In this document: piece after piece, positions 5,601 through 8,329 of the stretch
Layout of the letters: every line of letters begins with the position of its first letter
Numbering within the stretch: position 1 is the stretch's first letter
Assembly (NCBI GenBank): GCA_002402325.1
Contig: DHFQ01000109.1
Location: forward strand, 7,927-16,255
DNA: 8,329 nucleotides
DNA from: Candidatus Aminicenantes bacterium UBA4820
Lineage (GTDB): Bacteria > Acidobacteriota > UBA4820
Direction of reading: 5' to 3'
Position numbers and translations under genes: made by a program
The notes under the pieces: model-generated
What the model was told of the DNA's origin: nothing
The model's database searches: none
What the model saw: the letters and a program-made list of their open reading frames with translations, nothing else

Positions 5601-8329
5601 TACATTTGGATTTGTCAACATGACAGGTAAAGACCTTACAGACGCACGGGTTGCTCTTTCTTTCAGCGGTGCAGGTGCATCCTATATGACAGTCTACAAC
5701 AGCCCTGTCTATGTTGGTTCTGTTCCAAACGATTCTCTTGCTGGTGCTGCATTTCAGGTTTATACAAATACAAGCGCTCCTGGGCTAACTTCTGTAAATA
5801 TGGACTTTTCCGTAACTTCGCCTGCTGATGGATATACAGCATCCAATACAATCACACAGGTTCAACTTCTTGCCACAAACGATACCATTACAAGGCAGAA
5901 TTACTGCAATACCTTCACAGGTAGTTTGGGCTCACACTATGATACCGCCTTGACCTCAATTGGTGGAGTAGCCAATCCATGGCAATATATTGGAAACAAT
6001 ACCGTAAAAGGCGAAAACAGGACGGATGGGCTGTGTAATAATTCAGCAAACGGCGCTGCAATAGCAGGTGCAAGTGGAACAGCCGCTAACTTTGCTACAA
6101 ATGCATGGAGTTATCTCGCAAGAAATGCTGCCCCTGCAAATACCGGTAATGCCCCAAATGGACAGCCCTGGTATTACGCCTTAAAAGAGCATGCTTTTTA
6201 TGGCGCTCTAGAGGCGGTGGGAAATACTTCAGGTGTTTGGGGATTGTTCTATTTACCTGAATGGGATAGTGCAACCAACCCTGAGGCGCAATATTTCTAT
6301 GACGATGCCCCCTGGAGCATAGCTTACTATCTTCACACTGCAATAACTTATGATTACACCCCAACAGCAGCATGGGATTGGGAGACAGCCAACTCAGGAA
6401 CACCTGATAATCCATCAGCAGCAAGCAGTCCTCCAAACCAGTGGCAGGTTACTATTCCAGATTACCCGGTTAAGGCAACCTCAAATTCACATTGGGCATG
6501 GGCTCAATATCATGGAGATGGTGATTGGTTTGGGGTCACTGGAACGAGCAGAGACATTGCAATTGACAACGACCTCTTTATTTATGACCAGTTCTACGCC
6601 ACAAGTGATACGGTAACCTGTTCAAGCCAGCCCGGTCTTGTTTCTCTTGATAAATATTCTTATTATGGTTGCCCATCTGACACTGCAATTGTTAGTGTCA
6701 TTGATGGTAATGCCTCATCGCCTTTAACAGTTACAGTTGTTAGCGGTGCAACAGGAGATAGTGAACAGGTTACACTTACAGGAACCGCACCTTACTTTTC
6801 AGGAACTTTGAATCTTTCAACAAGCAGCGGTTCGGGTAACAACAACGGGATTTTGTATGTTTCAACTGCTGATACGATTACAGCAACATACACGGATACA
6901 AGCCCAACTGGTTCAACACAAGCGTTTGCAAGTGTTGAATGTCCAAATGGGGATGTCGTCTATTATTCAAATACACAGATTTTGGATAATGGTGATAACG
7001 ACGGATATTCTGATAACAATGAAACTGTAACCACAGATATAACGATTCAAAACAATATGGCAACCGATTTAACAAATGCCGTTGTTTATCTCTTTACTTC
7101 TGATCCCGATATTCTTTGTGTTATTGATGGTCAGTCGAGTTATGGAACGGTAACGGCGGGAACAACCGCAACCAACCCGTCATCAGACAGATTCCAATTC
7201 CAGGTTGATCCATCAGTAGATTGCACAGATTGGCAGAATCCACCAACAGCAACATTTGATGTGGTAATTGCGGGAGATAACTTCTATGGTTCTTCCACTC
7301 CACAAAGTTACACCATTCCTCTTGACCTTGATACCAGTGCAGGGGGTTCATATACTTACACGCAAAACTTTACAACTGACCCAAGTTGGGCATCAAGTGC
7401 CACAGGAGACGATGATGGTGGTTGTACTACAACAGCCTATGTCAATGAATTTGCATACAGGCCTGATGGACATGCTTCTGGTAATGGTGCTTACGGTGCA
7501 TGGGAGGGAAGTGGAGGAACATTTACATCAACTGGATCTCCTACTGGATATGTTGCCTATGATTCATCCACGCTTTATAGCCCTGTATTTAAAGTGGCAG
7601 GAAATGTAACCTTGCAATTTGATGTTGCTTATTATAATTGGTCCAGTTATCATGGTGCAAAAGTTCAGGCAAAAGTTGGGACGGGGAACTGGACAGATGT
7701 TGGATTTACAACCCCCGCACAGGCTGCCGATTACAATAGCAACCAATATTGCAGTCCTCTTCACAACACAGCCACTACCGACAATGTCTGGAAAGGAGGT
7801 CCTCAAAACTGGACTACAACAAATGCTGCAACCGTTTCTGCTACTGCCGGACAGGACATTCAATTCAGGTGGAGACTTGGATCGGATAGTTCACCGTATG
7901 CTAATGGTGGGCTTGGTGTTGACAATGTAATCATTACAAACTTACAGCAAACAGTTCAATGCGAACCGACAACGAACTCTGGTCTTCCAAACAACTGTGG
8001 TGGATGCGAACCTCCAAGTGCACCTTCTATTGGAATTATAACGGATAATGACGCCTGTGCACAAAGTGGAATCTCAATTCCATTTACATCTGGAACACCT
8101 GCGACGAGACACGATTTATACAAAGATGGTTCGCTTGCACAAAGCAATGTAACAAGCCCGATTAGTTACAACCCTGGTGATACGACATCACACTCATATA
8201 AAATCAGGGCTATAAATGAGGCCGATGATTGCTACACTGATTCAACCGCTTCTTCATTCACTGATGCAAGCGATGCACCTGGAGCACCGACCATTACTGC
8301 GGTTAACGATGTTGACGCCTGTGCACAAA
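2674..8329 (+). CDS. Giant secreted subtilisin-like serine protease (S8, Kp43-like), C-terminus beyond window
   Basis: An exported endopeptidase, 1885 codons without a stop. Residues 1-25 are a signal peptide (Lys2, Lys5, hydrophobic 7-23, likely cut near Ala24/Ala25). Residues 136-201 and 226-295 are two propeptide-like modules. The S8 catalytic domain (about 325-690) has Asp344 in AVQDTGLN, His394 in GGHGTWTSQHAVGSI, oxyanion Asn502 in VSAGNSG and Ser614 in GTSFGAPEVAGLAALV. It is followed by QGYGRVNLPSV and a beta-sandwich of about 130 residues containing RVMLAWYDAAG, as in Kp43-type proteases. Next comes a duplicated block: A1 828-930, B1 931-1070, J1 1075-1318; A2 1324-1426, B2 1427-1558, J2 1559-1757. 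From 1781 Fn3-like repeats of 88 residues begin. The catalytic set looks intact, so I infer an active degradative or surface-processing enzyme, matured by propeptide removal and likely disulfide-stabilised. Substrate and anchoring are unknown. A sigma70-type promoter and foldable leader precede it; the ECF sigma gene lies 245 bp upstream. Confidence 0.95.
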   Translation, partial: MKSQKQLFVVFVVLALLLCSGILAADPKDSRKITATNSMGETLGPSNFTAPTVKPVKQLWESDIPFVPRDPDRTWWPYTEKIGDYRFTSPRIEDMRDSQINVNGVAILDIANQEAMLASIPQDLLLKEGEQLSKPYGFYLIKIEGRTRGNKEVEALQQAGAILGEYLPINTYIAMVPSEKVGQVKSLPFITYFGDYEPAYKISPEIGLKKVPATELYDESGNLKPWRFDLILHQGADVKNLLDELSQRGIFVKDEDIHINEYDNFITVEMMPEGVIEVAKIPEVKWIDEKAFIQLHASSTSPTTIPMLLQNNWAFTTSTTGWKLWNAGIDGNASGTAQIVAVQDTGLNTNMEHFVHALSNPTMLPGASHRKVTGYYNSGGDVCVLAYTGADGGHGTWTSQHAVGSISNMASPNDTTHTPNTHYDNGIARDAKVYFQDIGNSAGSLTGPSSMSGSITNAQTNGAYIQNNSWGTSSPTYDTNASAVDSTLYSNPYMVVTVSAGNSGPGGTGTIGSPSTAKNCINVGGVDAANPTRLFEDCDWDGNAACSTDDAGSSQGPVSTSNRVKPDICSIMAFTSAVGGENEAGDRPHAMCQSDGTRNYYWDWTNSSGYVGTSFGAPEVAGLAALVRDYFMAGYYPTGTATPANAFTPYGSLVKAVLLASGEPLASTAYPSTSITVNSRFSNQQGYGRVNLPSVLRIGNNAPYLWVKNEVELTNSQTDTYQYTIKNNDMPLRVMLAWYDAAGNTLQRNFDLEVQIGSNIYKGNVMSGNWSVTGGSADSTNNTEGVFISTSSLPASGSVTVRVKNNGTTGKYSLVTSGNVFDDATQISLDQSIYNCAGQVNVAIQDTNASSPLQATLVSKNSGGTTIDTEIVNCTGGPPIFNGDINVSGTNSSGILYVVDGGSITATYTDTDPSGTYTANATINCKATIADGGFLIDGGCDNYVSQFDDSYNGPSYNSWVNEYYNSYMDRGEYSTYTFGFVNMTGKDLTDARVALSFSGAGASYMTVYNSPVYVGSVPNDSLAGAAFQVYTNTSAPGLTSVNMDFSVTSPADGYTASNTITQVQLLATNDTITRQNYCNTFTGSLGSHYDTALTSIGGVANPWQYIGNNTVKGENRTDGLCNNSANGAAIAGASGTAANFATNAWSYLARNAAPANTGNAPNGQPWYYALKEHAFYGALEAVGNTSGVWGLFYLPEWDSATNPEAQYFYDDAPWSIAYYLHTAITYDYTPTAAWDWETANSGTPDNPSAASSPPNQWQVTIPDYPVKATSNSHWAWAQYHGDGDWFGVTGTSRDIAIDNDLFIYDQFYATSDTVTCSSQPGLVSLDKYSYYGCPSDTAIVSVIDGNASSPLTVTVVSGATGDSEQVTLTGTAPYFSGTLNLSTSSGSGNNNGILYVSTADTITATYTDTSPTGSTQAFASVECPNGDVVYYSNTQILDNGDNDGYSDNNETVTTDITIQNNMATDLTNAVVYLFTSDPDILCVIDGQSSYGTVTAGTTATNPSSDRFQFQVDPSVDCTDWQNPPTATFDVVIAGDNFYGSSTPQSYTIPLDLDTSAGGSYTYTQNFTTDPSWASSATGDDDGGCTTTAYVNEFAYRPDGHASGNGAYGAWEGSGGTFTSTGSPTGYVAYDSSTLYSPVFKVAGNVTLQFDVAYYNWSSYHGAKVQAKVGTGNWTDVGFTTPAQAADYNSNQYCSPLHNTATTDNVWKGGPQNWTTTNAATVSATAGQDIQFRWRLGSDSSPYANGGLGVDNVIITNLQQTVQCEPTTNSGLPNNCGGCEPPSAPSIGIITDNDACAQSGISIPFTSGTPATRHDLYKDGSLAQSNVTSPISYNPGDTTSHSYKIRAINEADDCYTDSTASSFTDASDAPGAPTITAVNDVDACAQ
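5155..5463 (+). repeat. Protein repeat A, copy 1 (within the protease)
   Basis: Residues 828-930. The module opens with SLD, has a Cys at 836, then DTNASSPL, then GILYVVDGGSITATYTDTDPSG, and closes with Cys925. Copy 2 matches it motif for motif about 496-498 residues later, and the Cys spacing (89 versus 90) suggests a conserved disulfide. The DNA copies have diverged, so the duplication is old. Probably an Ig-like beta-sandwich. Confidence 0.75.
5464..5883 (+). repeat. Protein repeat B, copy 1 (degenerate calcium-loop module)
   Basis: Residues 931-1070. It aligns with copy 2 through DRGEYSTYTFGFVNMTGKDLTDARVAL, against the NNETVTTDITIQNNMATDLTNAVVYL stretch of copy 2. The acidic loop before GEY is replaced by a Tyr- and Ser-rich stretch, so calcium binding is probably lost here. 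Confidence 0.6.
5896..6627 (+). repeat. Protein repeat J, copy 1 (divergent jelly-roll-like module)
   Basis: Residues 1075-1318. It holds the place in the A-B-J order taken by the jelly roll of copy 2, starting NYCNTFTG and ending near RDIAIDNDLFIYDQFYA, which resembles the closing strand GLGVDNVIITN of copy 2. The middle is rich in Trp, Tyr, Asn and Ala, and I cannot align it to copy 2 by eye, so homology is likely only at the ends. Confidence 0.4.
6643..6951 (+). repeat. Protein repeat A, copy 2 (within the protease)
   Basis: Residues 1324-1426. It shows SLD, Cys1333, DGNASSPL, NGILYVSTADTITATYTDT and Cys1423 in the same order and spacing as copy 1. NASSPL, GILYV and ITATYTDT are shared. 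No function beyond a structural or spacer role can be read from it. Confidence 0.75.
6952..7347 (+). repeat. Protein repeat B, copy 2 (EF-hand-like calcium loop plus beta-sandwich)
   Basis: Residues 1427-1558. It begins with a 12-residue loop, NGDNDGYSDNNE (1439-1450), with oxygen ligands at EF-hand positions 1, 3, 5, 9 and 12 and Gly at 6. A beta-rich domain follows, of the sort seen in large secreted bacterial proteins (N-terminal D-rich loop, ETV, then a CARDB-like strand pattern). Calcium binding is inferred. Confidence 0.65.
7348..7944 (+). repeat. Protein repeat J, copy 2 (MAM/choice-of-anchor-like jelly roll)
   Basis: Residues 1559-1757. The order of motifs is typical of jelly-roll adhesion domains in secreted bacterial peptidases: YTQNFTTDPSWASS, then LYSPVFKVAGNVTLQFDVAY, a KVQAKVGTGNW strand, a central WKGG, IQFRWRLGSDSS and GGLGVDNVIITN. 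In such enzymes this fold usually binds carbohydrate or protein surfaces or serves as a spacer; here it could help attach the protease to its substrate. Confidence 0.65.
8014..8329 (+). repeat. Tandem Cys-containing Fn3-like repeats (one full unit and start of the next)
   Basis: Unit 1 runs from residue 1781 to 1868 (8014-8277) and unit 2 starts at 8278. PSAPSIGIITDNDACAQ and PGAPTITAVNDVDACAQ share 10 of 17 residues. The 16-base string ending ...GTGCACAAA occurs identically at 8050-8065 and 8314-8329, exactly 264 bp apart (88 codons). Each unit opens with Pro-x-Ala-Pro and contains Cys1795 and Cys1853, probably a disulfide. The YKDGSLAQSN turn and SYKIRAINEA strand fit an Fn3-like fold. The array continues past the right edge. 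Confidence 0.8.

Noticed and set aside
7000..7023. Dockerin domain
   Set aside because: Only one calcium loop is present, and dockerins need two in tandem with a following helix; here beta-rich sequence follows.
3788..7863. Many short open frames of about 60-115 codons on both strands within the protease region
   Set aside because: All overlap one continuous 1885-codon frame with intact catalytic and repeat motifs; their His-, Gln- and Leu-rich compositions are typical of off-frame reads of Thr/Ser/Asn-rich coding DNA.

Overview
The window is bacterial. It carries a DprA-TopA pair with Shine-Dalgarno-led starts, an ECF-type sigma factor and a very large secreted subtilisin-like protease. Base composition is AT-leaning with AT-rich intergenic DNA. 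The sequence alone does not fix the phylum. The protease layout (Kp43-like S8 peptidase followed by jelly-roll and Ig/Fn3-like modules) resembles large exoproteases of environmental, probably Gram-negative bacteria such as Acidobacteriota or Aminicenantes relatives. That placement is a weak inference.

Layout. Positions 1-1768 (minus strand) hold dprA, then topA, which runs off the left edge. dprA most likely starts at a TTG codon, and its stop overlaps the topA start by one base (TGATG), so the two are probably translationally coupled. Reading the other way, an ECF sigma factor gene ends at 2428. Its start is ambiguous. The only in-frame ATG (1658) lies inside dprA on the opposite strand, while a well-placed ATG at 1821 is out of frame by one base and would be restored by a single extra A in a run at 1836-1839.

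Positions 2429-2673 are non-coding. They hold a possible AT-rich terminator, a near-consensus sigma70 promoter (TTGACA, 17 bp, TGTAAT), a leader that can fold and ends in a T-run, and a strong ribosome binding site.

From 2674 to the right edge a single uninterrupted reading frame of 1885 codons encodes a secreted subtilase and is still open at the edge. Domain order is: signal peptide; two tandem propeptide-like modules; S8 catalytic domain with Asp344, His394, Asn502 and Ser614; a beta-sandwich domain; a roughly 490-residue three-module block (A-B-J) present twice; and a tandem array of Cys-containing Fn3-like repeats with an 88-codon period that has just begun its second unit.

How the genes relate. 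DprA (loading of recombinase on incoming single-stranded DNA) and TopA (relaxation of negative supercoils) are housekeeping DNA-handling proteins often found together. The sigma factor has no anti-sigma gene beside it in the window and could in principle control the protease next door, but the visible protease promoter looks like sigma70. No mobile element, CRISPR array, tRNA or rRNA was seen.
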